DNA of 64,000 nt from an uncultured Flaviramulus sp. Its GTDB lineage: Bacteria; Bacteroidota; Bacteroidia; Flavobacteriales; Flavobacteriaceae. The DNA lies in NCBI GenBank assembly GCA_947501105.1, contig CANMUP010000002.1, positions 248,001 through 312,000 of the forward strand, given 5' to 3'. Position numbers and translations under genes: made by a program. Every line of letters starts with the position of its first letter. The stretch's first letter is position 1. Of the stretch, positions 18,806 to 27,620 are shown one piece after another. Under the pieces are notes generated by a model, which searched no databases, was not told the DNA's origin, and worked only from the letters and a program-made list of their open reading frames with translations.

Positions 18806-21800
18806 TTATTGTTTCTCAATCCAATTTCGAGCATTCACAAAAGCTTCTAGCCAAGGAGATACTTCATCTTTTCTGCCTTCTGGATAATGTGCCCAATTCC
18901 ATTGGAATGTCGAACGTTCAATATGCGGCATCGTTACTAAATGGCGACCTGTTTTATCGCTCATCATAGCAGTGTTAAAGTCTGAACCATTAGGGTTTGA
19001 TGGATAACCTTCATAGCTATATTTGGCAACAATATCGTATTTGTCTTCTGAGTATGGTAAGTCGAACTTTCCTTCTCCATGAGAAATCCAAACACCCAAT
19101 TCAGTTCCAGCTAGTGTTGAAAGCATTACCGAATTATTCTTCTGAACTTTTACAGAAGTAAAAGCGCTTTCGTGTTTCCCCGAATCGTTATAGGTTAATT
19201 TGCCATGAATTTCATGATCTGGATTTACCAAATCCAACTCCATCCATAATTGAGCACCGTTACAAATGCCAACAGACAAAGTATCTTCTCTTTTAAAGAA
19301 GTCATTAATAACTTTATTTGCCTTTTTATTATATTTAATAGCTCCTGCCCAACCTTTGGCAGATCCTAAAACATCAGAGTTACTAAACCCTCCAACAGCT
19401 CCTAGAAACTGAATGTCTTCAAGTGTTTCACGACCAGAAATTAAATCGGTCATGTGTACATCTTTTACATCAAAACCAGCTAAGTACATGGCGTTTGCCA
19501 TTTCGCGCTCAGAATTACTCCCTTTTTCGCGTAAAATAGCAGCTTTTGGCCTTGGGTTACTTCCATCAATTACAGGAAGTTTTCCAGTAAATTGGTTTGG
19601 AAATGTATATTGTAACACTTGTTTTTTATAATTGTTGAATCTGTCTTCAGCTAAACCATTTGCTGTTTGCTTTTGGTCTAACAAATAAGATGTTTTATAC
19701 CATACATCGCGTAAACGTGATACGGTCATTGTAAATACTTCAGCGTGATTAATAATACTTAAAACATCACTTTCGGTTACTTTCCCAATGTTATTGAAAG
19801 CAATTCCTGCTTTATTCAATGCAGATTCTATTGAAGCATCTTTAGATTGAATTACAATCCCAGCATTTTCAGAAAACAATGTTTTAAATGAATCTTTTTG
19901 ATTTAATTCTGTAATATCTAATTCGGCTCCCAGGTTATTATCTGCAAAACAAAGCTCTAGTAAGGTAGTAATTAATCCGCCTGAAGCTACATCATGGCCA
20001 GCCACAATTTGTTCATCTCTTATAAGCTGTTGTATGCAGTTAAAAACATTTTTTACATATTCAGCAGATTTAACCGTTGGTGTATCGCTTCCTATTTTAT
20101 TATTTATTTGAGCAAAGGAACTTCCTCCTAATTTAAATTCGTCTTGAGATAAGTTGATGTAATAAATATTACCTTGATCCTTTTTGAATACGGGCTCAAT
20201 AATTTTAGTAATATCGTTACAATTGGCTGTAGCCGAAATAATAACAGTTCCAGGAGCAATCACTTCTGCATCTGGATATTTTTGCTTCATTGATAAAGAA
20301 TCTTTTCCAGTTGGAACATTAATACCTAAATCTATTGAAAACTCTGAAATAGCTTTCACAGCTTCATATAAACGTGCATCTTCACCTTCATTTTTACAAG
20401 GCCACATCCAGTTTGCAGACAAAGAGACACTTTTTAGTCCATCCTTTAAAGGGGCCCAAATTATATTGGTTAAAGCTTCAGTAATACTATTTCTACTCCC
20501 AGCTGCAGGATTTATTAAAGCTGAAATAGGAGAGTGGCCAATTGATGTTGCTATACCTTCCTTACCTTTATAATCTAATGCCATAACCCCCACATTATTT
20601 AAAGGCAATTGCAAAGAACCAACACATTGTTGTTTCGCTACTTTTCCTCCAACACATCGATCTACTTTATTAGTAAGCCAATCTTTACAGGCTACAGATT
20701 CTAACTGTAATAATTGATCTAGATAATCGTAAAATTTATCCGTATTATAAGTTACACTCTCGTAAGGACGCTCAACTGTAGAATCTTGCATGATGGTTTT
20801 AGGAGAGCTGCCAAACATGTCATTCATAGCCAAATCCATAGGTTTGTCACCTTTGGTTTTAGATTCAAATGTAAAACGATCATCTCCAGTAACATCACCA
20901 ACAGTATACATTGGTGAGCGTTCACGATCAGCAATTTTGTTTAAGGTTTCAATATGTTTTTCTGAAATAACCAATCCCATTCGCTCTTGAGATTCATTAC
21001 CAATAATTTCTTTTGCAGAAAGTGTAGGATCACCAACAGGTAATGCGTCTAAATCTATTTTTCCTCCAGTATCTTCAACCAATTCGCTTAAACAGTTTAA
21101 ATGACCACCAGCACCATGATCGTGAATAGATACTATAAAATTCTCATCACTTTCTACCATACCACGAACAGCATTCGCTGCACGTTTTTGCATTTCCGGA
21201 TTAGAACGTTGAACAGCATTAAGTTCGATGCCTGAAGCAAATTCTCCTGTATCTGCAGAAGATACAGCAGCACCTCCCATACCAATACGGTAGTTTTCAC
21301 CGCCTAGAATAACAATTTTATCACCTTTTTTAGGTGTATCTTTTAAAGCTTGATCCGCTTTTCCATATCCAATTCCACCAGCTTGCATAATCACTTTGTC
21401 ATATCCTAACTTCCTGCCGTCTTGTTCATGCTCAAAAGTTAGCACCGATCCACAGATAAGAGGTTGACCGAATTTGTTTCCAAAATCAGAAGCTCCATTG
21501 GAGGCTTTAATTAAAATGTCAATTGGAGTTTGATATAACCAATCTCTAGCCTCAAACTTTTGTTCCCAAGGTCTATCTTTTTCTAAACGCGAATAAGATG
21601 TCATATAAACTGCTGTTCCTGCTAAAGGAAGCGAACCTTTTCCTCCAGCAAGTCGATCTCTAATTTCGCCTCCTGATCCTGTAGCTGCACCATTAAAAGG
21701 TTCTACAGTGGTAGGGAAATTATGAGTTTCTGCTTTTAACGAGATTACAGATTCAAAATTTTCAGTAGTATAATAATCAGGAATATCGGCTCGTTTTGGA

Positions 21801-22468
21801 GCGAACTGTTCTACGATTGGACCTTTTATAAAGGCTACATTATCTTTGTAAGCAGAAACAATATCATTTGGATTCTTTTTCGAAGTCTCTTTTATCATTT
21901 TGAAAAGTGATACTGGCTTTTCTTCACCATCAATTACAAATGTGCCGTTAAAAATCTTGTGTCGGCAATGCTCTGAGTTCACTTGAGAAAAACCAAATAC
22001 TTCAGAATCGGTTAATGGTCTTCCAATTTTATTTGCTACACCTTCTAAATATTCAACTTCTTCATCACTTAATGATAAACCTTCTTGTTTATTGTATGCT
22101 GAAATATCTTCAATATTTAAGATAGGTTCTGGTTGAATATCAATAGTAAATGAGTCTTGATTTAATCCATTAAATTTCTCAGAAATCATAGGGTCAAAAT
22201 CATTGAATTCTTCTGAAACTAACTGAAACTCTTCTATTCTGATAATATCAGAAACACCCATGTTTTGAGCAATTTCCACCGCATTAGTACTCCAAGGTGT
22301 TATCATAGCTGCACGCGGACCAACAAAAAAAGCATCTAATGATGCTTGTTCTATTTTTGGCTGGTTGCCAAATAACCATACTAATTTCGAGATGGTTTCA
22401 GTTGATAATTCTTTTGTTGTTTGAACAGCAAAAACTTTGCTATTTGTGTTTCCAAAGAAATGAATCAT
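18806..22468 (-). CDS. purL: Phosphoribosylformylglycinamidine synthase (FGAM synthase, large single-chain form)
   Basis: A 1220-residue enzyme of purine synthesis converting FGAR, glutamine and ATP to FGAM. The order is an N-terminal PurS-like part, then two AIRS-type ATP-binding halves (HNFPTTVEPFNGAATGSGGEIRD-region and GKDSLSMKQKY), then a C-terminal class I glutaminase. The glutaminase nucleophile is in GICNGAQLW. The single long chain is the type found in Bacteroidota and Gammaproteobacteria, rather than separate PurL/PurQ/PurS. A TAAATTTG -7 element precedes it. Confidence 0.96.
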   Translation of the reverse strand: MIHFFGNTNSKVFAVQTTKELSTETISKLVWLFGNQPKIEQASLDAFFVGPRAAMITPWSTNAVEIAQNMGVSDIIRIEEFQLVSEEFNDFDPMISEKFNGLNQDSFTIDIQPEPILNIEDISAYNKQEGLSLSDEEVEYLEGVANKIGRPLTDSEVFGFSQVNSEHCRHKIFNGTFVIDGEEKPVSLFKMIKETSKKNPNDIVSAYKDNVAFIKGPIVEQFAPKRADIPDYYTTENFESVISLKAETHNFPTTVEPFNGAATGSGGEIRDRLAGGKGSLPLAGTAVYMTSYSRLEKDRPWEQKFEARDWLYQTPIDILIKASNGASDFGNKFGQPLICGSVLTFEHEQDGRKLGYDKVIMQAGGIGYGKADQALKDTPKKGDKIVILGGENYRIGMGGAAVSSADTGEFASGIELNAVQRSNPEMQKRAANAVRGMVESDENFIVSIHDHGAGGHLNCLSELVEDTGGKIDLDALPVGDPTLSAKEIIGNESQERMGLVISEKHIETLNKIADRERSPMYTVGDVTGDDRFTFESKTKGDKPMDLAMNDMFGSSPKTIMQDSTVERPYESVTYNTDKFYDYLDQLLQLESVACKDWLTNKVDRCVGGKVAKQQCVGSLQLPLNNVGVMALDYKGKEGIATSIGHSPISALINPAAGSRNSITEALTNIIWAPLKDGLKSVSLSANWMWPCKNEGEDARLYEAVKAISEFSIDLGINVPTGKDSLSMKQKYPDAEVIAPGTVIISATANCNDITKIIEPVFKKDQGNIYYINLSQDEFKLGGSSFAQINNKIGSDTPTVKSAEYVKNVFNCIQQLIRDEQIVAGHDVASGGLITTLLELCFADNNLGAELDITELNQKDSFKTLFSENAGIVIQSKDASIESALNKAGIAFNNIGKVTESDVLSIINHAEVFTMTVSRLRDVWYKTSYLLDQKQTANGLAEDRFNNYKKQVLQYTFPNQFTGKLPVIDGSNPRPKAAILREKGSNSEREMANAMYLAGFDVKDVHMTDLISGRETLEDIQFLGAVGGFSNSDVLGSAKGWAGAIKYNKKANKVINDFFKREDTLSVGICNGAQLWMELDLVNPDHEIHGKLTYNDSGKHESAFTSVKVQKNNSVMLSTLAGTELGVWISHGEGKFDLPYSEDKYDIVAKYSYEGYPSNPNGSDFNTAMMSDKTGRHLVTMPHIERSTFQWNWAHYPEGRKDEVSPWLEAFVNARNWIEKQ

Positions 22469-22501
22469 TATGTCTTAGATTGTGTTGTGTTTAACAAAGT
22501 G

Positions 22502-22509
22502 CAAATTTA
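22502..22509 (-). promoter_or_regulatory. -7 promoter element (TAAATTTG) of purL
   Basis: It matches TAnnTTTG on the minus strand, 34 bases upstream of the purL start codon. No purine riboswitch could be recognised in the leader. Confidence 0.5.
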
Positions 22510-22592
22510 GGTTTTTTAGTGGTATTCTTTTAGTAAAAAACATACTTAATTTTAGAGTTATTCACGATGTTTTGAACATTCATTTTTTATTT

Positions 22593-22677
22593 GGGCGTTA
22601 CCACAAGGGTCGGGCTTTCGGCAGTCGCTCCCTTCTACGTCGGGGAGCTTCAACAAATGCCTCAATCCCTAACGCAC
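22593..22677. repeat. GC-richer inverted-repeat element between purL and a lipoprotein gene
   Basis: This 85-base block is much richer in G and C than its surroundings. The outer ends pair as GCGTTA (22595-22600) with TAACGC (22670-22675). Inside, GCTCCC pairs with GGGAGC around a 10-base loop. The start GGGCGTTACC..AGGGTCGGGCTTTC and the end CAATCCCTAACGC resemble an intergenic repeat I recall from many Bacteroidota genomes. It could be a REP-like or small mobile element, or a structured RNA. The remaining bases of the 357-base gap (22469-22592 and 22678-22825) hold only the purL promoter and AT-rich sequence. Confidence 0.6.
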
Positions 22678-22825
22678 TAGTTTGCTAAAGTAAGTCTCAA
22701 ACCATAAGTTTTGTCATATCCAATATGGTTTGATTAAGACATCAAAATGTTTGATAAATGTATTTTCTAATGAATCGTTCCTTATTAAATACTATACTTA
22801 ATCAATTATTTGTGCGAGCTTAAAA

Positions 22826-23359
22826 CTATTCCAAAACTAAGTATATTACAGATACTAATTCAAACTTGCTAGACGGTATGATATTAGGTTGAATAGGATA
22901 TTCTTTGTCAACAGTAAATGTACAGCTAGAATTAGCTTCTATTTCATTACATTTTACAGTTGCATCAGTAGTGTAACTTGAAGAAAATTCCAAATTATCG
23001 GTGGCTATAGTTAATATTGGTCTGCCTTTGGCAATAAAATTATTGTTGTTATTCAGTTTTATTTTGATTTGAACTAAACTTGTATTATTACCTGTGTCTG
23101 CTACGTAATTGAAACTTAATACCTCATAAGAAAAGTTTTCAAGTTCGCTTCCTTGAGCAAGATTGGGGTCAATTAGTTCAGGTTCGGGGAAATCACATGG
23201 CACTTCTTGGGTAAGCTCAGGTATGAATGTAACTCCTGAAGGACCATTAATGGTTTGTTGATATTGAACTATAATAGTTTTATTACAATCATTGCCAGAT
23301 GAACAAGAAAATAGAAATAATAAACTTAATATAACACCAAGGCTTAAGTGCTTTTTCAT
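22826..23359 (-). CDS. Hypothetical lipoprotein
   Basis: A 177-residue protein with a lipoprotein signal peptide; the lipobox FSCSS places the modified Cys at 19. The mature chain is rich in beta-forming residues, asparagine and proline. It contains a TFIPELTQEVPCDFPEPELIDP-like proline-acidic stretch and three cysteines (in EVPCDF, VKCNE and SSCTF) that could form disulfides. It is not recognised as a known family. It lies 34 bases downstream of the RsmB-type methyltransferase on the same strand. Confidence 0.6.
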   Translation of the reverse strand: MKKHLSLGVILSLLFLFSCSSGNDCNKTIIVQYQQTINGPSGVTFIPELTQEVPCDFPEPELIDPNLAQGSELENFSYEVLSFNYVADTGNNTSLVQIKIKLNNNNNFIAKGRPILTIATDNLEFSSSYTTDATVKCNEIEANSSCTFTVDKEYPIQPNIIPSSKFELVSVIYLVLE

Positions 23360-23393
23360 ATTAAAATTTGGGGTTTAACTTTAAAGTATAAAA

Positions 23394-24608
23394 TTATGAC
23401 TTTCTTTCCAACAACGCCATATAAAACCCATCAAAACCCGATTGATGCGCTAGCACTTTTTTATCTTTTACTAAAGTAAAATTCGCTCCAGCTTCAGAAG
23501 CCAAAAACGTTTTTACTTGTTTTTGATTTTCAGAAGGTAGCACAGAACAAGTCGCATATACCAATTGCCCTCCAGCTTTAACCATTCTAGAATATTGTTG
23601 TAAAATCTCTTGTTGTGTGGTTTTTATTTTTTCAATAAAATCGGGTTGTAATTTCCATTTAGCATCAGGGTTTCTACGTAAAACACCTAAACCAGAACAA
23701 GGAGCGTCAATTAAAACGCGATCGGCTTTATCATAAAGTTTTTTAATAGCTTTAGTAGATTCTATAGTGCGATTTTCAATGTTATGCGCACCGTTTCGTT
23801 TAGCACGTCGTTTTAATTCATTTAATTTATTTTCATAAATATCCATTGCAATAACTTGCCCTTTGTTTTCCATTAAAGATGCAATATGTAATGTTTTTCC
23901 ACCAGCTCCTGCGCAAGTATCTACTACCCGCATTCCAGGTTTTACATTTAAAAACTCAGCTACTAATTGTGACGAGGCATCTTGTACTTCAAACCAACCA
24001 TTTTTAAAAGCTTCGGTTGCAAAAACATTAGCACGCTCTCTTAATTTTAAAGCATTAGGATAGCCTTCTAAAAACTCAGTTTCAATGTTTAAATCAAATA
24101 ATGCTTCCTGTAGTTTTTCTTTGGTGGTTTTAAGTGTGTTTACTCTTAAAATAACATCGGCTTGTTGGTTTAATGCTGCAATTTCTTTACTCCAAATAGC
24201 ATCGCCTAATTCCTTTCTGCCAATTTCATCCATCCAATCAGGAATAGACTCTTTGAATTTTCTGGTTTTTGAAAGCTCATCATAACGCCCTTTAATTTTG
24301 CGCAGAGGTGTACCTTCAAAATATTTCCAATCAGGTAATTTTATGCCTTTTAAGGTTGCCCAAACGGCAAACATACGCCATAGGTTATCGCGATCAAAAG
24401 GTTCTTTAACTTCGGCAATTTCTGCGTATAAACGTTTCCATCGTACCATTTCATAAGTGGTTTCTGCAACAAAACCCCTGTCTCTTGCACCCCAACGTTT
24501 ATCACGTTTTAAAAGTTGTTGAATAACTTTATCGGCATACTTTCCTTCATTAAAAATTAAAGTTAAACCATCAATAACCGCAAAGCATAAGTTTCTGTGT
24601 AATCGCAT
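23394..24608 (-). CDS. RsmB/NOP-family 16S rRNA (cytosine-C5) methyltransferase
   Basis: A 404-residue SAM-dependent RNA methyltransferase. The N-terminal NusB-like helical part covers about 1-125, and the Rossmann methyltransferase domain covers about 190-404. SAM-binding motif I is VDTCAGAGGKT. The two catalytic cysteines are in DAPCSGLG and ATCSVLPSEN. The likely product is m5C in 16S rRNA, as for RsmB at C967, but the target position cannot be read from sequence. A TACCTTTG -7 element lies about 20 bases upstream. Confidence 0.9.
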   Translation of the reverse strand: MRLHRNLCFAVIDGLTLIFNEGKYADKVIQQLLKRDKRWGARDRGFVAETTYEMVRWKRLYAEIAEVKEPFDRDNLWRMFAVWATLKGIKLPDWKYFEGTPLRKIKGRYDELSKTRKFKESIPDWMDEIGRKELGDAIWSKEIAALNQQADVILRVNTLKTTKEKLQEALFDLNIETEFLEGYPNALKLRERANVFATEAFKNGWFEVQDASSQLVAEFLNVKPGMRVVDTCAGAGGKTLHIASLMENKGQVIAMDIYENKLNELKRRAKRNGAHNIENRTIESTKAIKKLYDKADRVLIDAPCSGLGVLRRNPDAKWKLQPDFIEKIKTTQQEILQQYSRMVKAGGQLVYATCSVLPSENQKQVKTFLASEAGANFTLVKDKKVLAHQSGFDGFYMALLERKS

Positions 24609-24626
24609 TGTAAAATATTAAGCATG

Positions 24627-24634
24627 CAAAGGTA
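24627..24634 (-). promoter_or_regulatory. -7 promoter element (TACCTTTG) of the rRNA methyltransferase gene
   Basis: It is an exact TAnnTTTG match on the minus strand, 18 bases before the start codon. Confidence 0.45.
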
Positions 24635-24720
24635 CGTTAAAAGTTTATTTGTTTTTAAAATATTACTTACGATTAAACTTTTTCGTTGGTCTGTGGTCTA
24701 AATATAAAACTCACCCAAAA

Positions 24721-26037
24721 ATGAAACTAACTTATTATACTCTACTTTTTGTATTTACACTTTTTTCATGTAGTAAGAATGAAACCATTTCTAGTCCAGC
24801 AAATGAGGAAGTTTCTAATAGTTCAAAACCTAACATTTTACTTGTTATTGCTGATGATATGGGGTTAGACGCTACACCGGGTTATGATGTTGGAAGCATA
24901 AAACCGAATACACCAAATTTAGAGTCTATGATTAGTGAGGGGATAAGGTTTACTAACACTTGGTCTTATTCGGTATGTACACCAACAAGGGCTAGTATTT
25001 TGACTGGTAAATATGGGTTTAGAACTCAAGTCACTAAAGTTGATGACGAATTATCTACTACAGAGACTTCTATACAGAAATATTTGGATAATAATAACTC
25101 TGGGTATAATCACGCTGTTATTGGAAAATGGCATTTATCAAAGAATACTAGTCATCCAAATGATATGGGTGTAGGATATTATGCTGGTGTTTTAGGAGGA
25201 GGTGTAAAATCTTATTCTGATTGGAGCTTGACTCAAAACGGGCAAACGTCTAATTCTAATGAATATACGACAACAAAGTTTACAGATTTAGCAATTGATT
25301 GGATAGATAATCAATCTGAACCTTGGTTTTTATGGTTGGCTTATAATGCGCCACACACGCCTTTTCATCTACCTCCAAATAATATGCATTCACAAGGCAA
25401 TTTATCAACAGACGAGGCTAGTATAAGCGCAAATCCTACACCATACTATATGGCTATGATAGAGGCTATGGATGCAGAAATGGGAAGGTTGTTAAACTCG
25501 CTAAGCGAAGATGAGCGAAATAACACCATCATCATTTTCATTGGAGATAATGGAACACCTAATCAAGTCGTACAATCCTACCCAAGTATGCGAGCTAAAG
25601 GAAGTATTTATCAAGGAGGCGTAAATGTGCCCATGATAATTTCTGGGAAGAACGTAGAGCGAGTTGGCGCAACAGAGGACGCTTTAATAAATACTACAGA
25701 TTTGTTCTCTACCATTGCAGATATAGCCGGTACAAATACTACCGAAATTAACGATAGCAAAAGTTTTAAATCTATGTTATCTGCTTCTAATGAAAATATA
25801 AGAGATTATATATATGCTGAAGTTGGTAACAATAATGGAACTTTAAATTATGCTATAAGAGATAATACATTTAAGTATATCAAGTTTTCTGATGATTCAG
25901 AAGCGTTATATAATCTAATTGATTCTCCGTTAGAGACCGTTAACTTATTAAATACCTCACAACTTCCTTTAAGTAATGAGGAATCTCTAGCTAAAGAAAA
26001 TTTGGAATCCGAAATTTCAAGAATAAAAAACCTATAA
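24721..26037 (+). CDS. Exported sulfatase (S1 family), lipoprotein
   Basis: A 438-residue sulfatase. The start at 24721 gives MKLTYYTLLFVFTLFSC, a clean lipoprotein signal with Cys17, so the upstream ATG at 24649 is rejected. The metal pair is in VIADDMG (D45/D46). C86 in CTPTRAS is the formylglycine site; Thr instead of Ser in the fourth place is allowed in the C-x-(P/A)-x-R signature. Other features are GKWHLS and FIGDNGTP. It is shorter than the other two sulfatases and lacks an extra C-terminal domain. It is followed after 13 bases by a YHYH-domain lipoprotein on the same strand. Substrate unknown. Confidence 0.88.
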   Translation: MKLTYYTLLFVFTLFSCSKNETISSPANEEVSNSSKPNILLVIADDMGLDATPGYDVGSIKPNTPNLESMISEGIRFTNTWSYSVCTPTRASILTGKYGFRTQVTKVDDELSTTETSIQKYLDNNNSGYNHAVIGKWHLSKNTSHPNDMGVGYYAGVLGGGVKSYSDWSLTQNGQTSNSNEYTTTKFTDLAIDWIDNQSEPWFLWLAYNAPHTPFHLPPNNMHSQGNLSTDEASISANPTPYYMAMIEAMDAEMGRLLNSLSEDERNNTIIIFIGDNGTPNQVVQSYPSMRAKGSIYQGGVNVPMIISGKNVERVGATEDALINTTDLFSTIADIAGTNTTEINDSKSFKSMLSASNENIRDYIYAEVGNNNGTLNYAIRDNTFKYIKFSDDSEALYNLIDSPLETVNLLNTSQLPLSNEESLAKENLESEISRIKNL

Positions 26038-26050
26038 ATTTTAATTTAAT

Positions 26051-26812
26051 ATGAAAGCATTAAAAAACCCTTTAAGTTTGATTACGTTATTAGTTTTGAT
26101 ACTAACAGCATGTTCAAATAGTGATGATTCTGTTGCTGAAGAAGAAGAAGAGGGAAATACAGATTATGATATAACATCAATACTTTCAAAATTTGAAGGC
26201 ACTAATTTGTCATATTCAATAAGTGGAAACACTGTAACATTTAATACTCAAGATTTACCAAATCATACAAGTCCTTATTGGCCAACTAATGATCCATTAT
26301 ATGAAGCTTATAATGGAACGAATACTAATTGGAATCAAAATCCTGGTTCAATTGGTGCACAAAATATAGAATTTACTATTACGTTAAATCCAGCAGAGGC
26401 TACAAACAAACAAGCCACCAGTTTAGGACCTATTGGTATTTCCAGAAATGGTGTTGTGTTTTTTAATCAATATGCGGCAGGAAATTCGCCTTTAGCTGGA
26501 GAAATTAATTCTTTTGATCAATGGTTAGGCCATCCAGCCATGACACAGTATCATTATCATGTAGAACCTACATATTTAACTCAAGAATTTGGGGAAGATG
26601 CTTTTATGGGTTTATTGTCAGATGGGTTTCCTGTTTATGGACCTGTTGAAAATGGCGTTACGCTTACTTCTTCAGATTTAGATGATTACCATGGGCATAC
26701 AACAGCTACTGCCGATTTTCCCGAAGGTATTTACCATTACCATATCACAGCAGACGATCCATATATAAACGGAAATGGATATTTTGGAACTCCAGGAAAT
26801 ATATCAAACTAG
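26051..26812 (+). CDS. YHYH-domain lipoprotein
   Basis: A 253-residue lipoprotein (lipobox LTAC, Cys21) with an acidic linker of five Glu near residues 30-34. Two copies of the signature YHYH appear, in QYHYHVEP and IYHYHITAD. Between them is DGFPVYGPVENG, the second hallmark of the YHYH domain. The function of this domain is not established; the histidine and tyrosine clusters suggest metal binding. The stop TAG is followed immediately by the TTG start of the next gene in the same frame. The neighbours are a sulfatase upstream and, beyond the YwqK-like gene, an SCO copper protein. Confidence 0.85.
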   Translation: MKALKNPLSLITLLVLILTACSNSDDSVAEEEEEGNTDYDITSILSKFEGTNLSYSISGNTVTFNTQDLPNHTSPYWPTNDPLYEAYNGTNTNWNQNPGSIGAQNIEFTITLNPAEATNKQATSLGPIGISRNGVVFFNQYAAGNSPLAGEINSFDQWLGHPAMTQYHYHVEPTYLTQEFGEDAFMGLLSDGFPVYGPVENGVTLTSSDLDDYHGHTTATADFPEGIYHYHITADDPYINGNGYFGTPGNISN

Positions 26813-27382
26813 TTGCAAAACAGCTTAAAACATATCGCCCTTTTAGTTTGTATTTGTGTTTCGTGCAATTCAGTACAGGACAATGTAATTATTGATGCAT
26901 CAAACCCAAACATCAAACTCAATAATGGAATACTTTACTATAATAATATTCCTTTTTCTGGAGATCTAATAACACATTATCAAAATAAGTTGTTAAAATC
27001 GGATATAGAATATATAAACGGGAAAAAGTATGGTTTTGAAAAACATTGGAATATTGATTCTGATTTAGTTGTTGAACGTTATTATTTTAAAGGAAAAAAA
27101 ACAGGAATTCATAAAGCTTGGTGGAATAACGGAAACTTAAAGTTTGAATATCATTTTAATGAAAAGGGTGAATATAATGGAAGTGTAAAAGAGTGGTACG
27201 AAACAGGGCAACTTTTTAAAGCGTTTAATTACGAAAACGGAAAAGAAAAGGGGAGCCAAAAACTGTGGTACGAAACTGGAAAAATAAAAGCAAATTACGA
27301 AGTGGTTAATAGCGAACGCTTTGGTTTAATAGGACTAAAAAAATGTTATCAAGTAACCGTTGGTAGTAATGAAGTTAAATGA
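26813..27382 (+). CDS. YwqK/MORN-repeat-like lipoprotein
   Basis: A 189-residue protein starting with TTG directly after the TAG of the YHYH gene. No ATG is available before the signal peptide. The N-terminus is a lipoprotein signal with lipobox CVSC. It is followed by five to six MORN-like repeats: NGKKYGFEKHW, KGKKTGIHKAWW, NGSVKEWY and NGKEKGSQKLWY are typical G-x-x-K-x-W/Y units. Such proteins are labelled YwqK antitoxins in databases, but a lipoprotein of this kind is unlikely to be an antitoxin. The repeats probably form a beta-hairpin ladder on the membrane surface. Confidence 0.75.
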   Translation: MQNSLKHIALLVCICVSCNSVQDNVIIDASNPNIKLNNGILYYNNIPFSGDLITHYQNKLLKSDIEYINGKKYGFEKHWNIDSDLVVERYYFKGKKTGIHKAWWNNGNLKFEYHFNEKGEYNGSVKEWYETGQLFKAFNYENGKEKGSQKLWYETGKIKANYEVVNSERFGLIGLKKCYQVTVGSNEVK

Positions 27383-27453
27383 TTTTTATTATCTAGTTAA
27401 AACTCTGTAATTCCATTGTATTTACTTTAGTTTTTATAAACTTTTAAGGCACA

Positions 27454-27537
27454 TTGTCATTTCGACAGAGCGAGGAACGAGTGACGAGAAATCTTATGAG
27501 GATGAGATTCCTCTTCGTGCCTCATTCGGAATGACAA
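27454..27537. repeat. Inverted-repeat element, copy 1 (upstream of the SCO gene)
   Basis: It begins TTGTCATTTCGAC and ends TTCGGAATGACAA, so the ends pair. Internal parts GAGAAATCTTATGAG and GATGAGATTCCTC also pair. The TGTCATTTCGAC start recurs at 28258. The pattern matches a kind of short intergenic palindromic repeat common in Flavobacteriaceae. Confidence 0.65.
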
Positions 27538-27620
27538 GCCATTCTCTAAAAGGGATTTTATTTTTTTGTCAAAATTATGGATTTCAAACCTACAGTAACT
27601 TATTTCAAAAATTAGAACCC

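Noticed and set aside
22482-22688. 68-codon plus-strand frame between purL and the lipoprotein gene
   Set aside because: It overlaps the purL promoter and the GC-richer inverted repeat, and its protein has no recognisable feature.
26813-27382. YwqK-like protein as an antitoxin of a toxin-antitoxin pair
   Set aside because: It has a lipoprotein signal and MORN-like repeats, and no toxin-like gene is adjacent; the database label is probably misleading.
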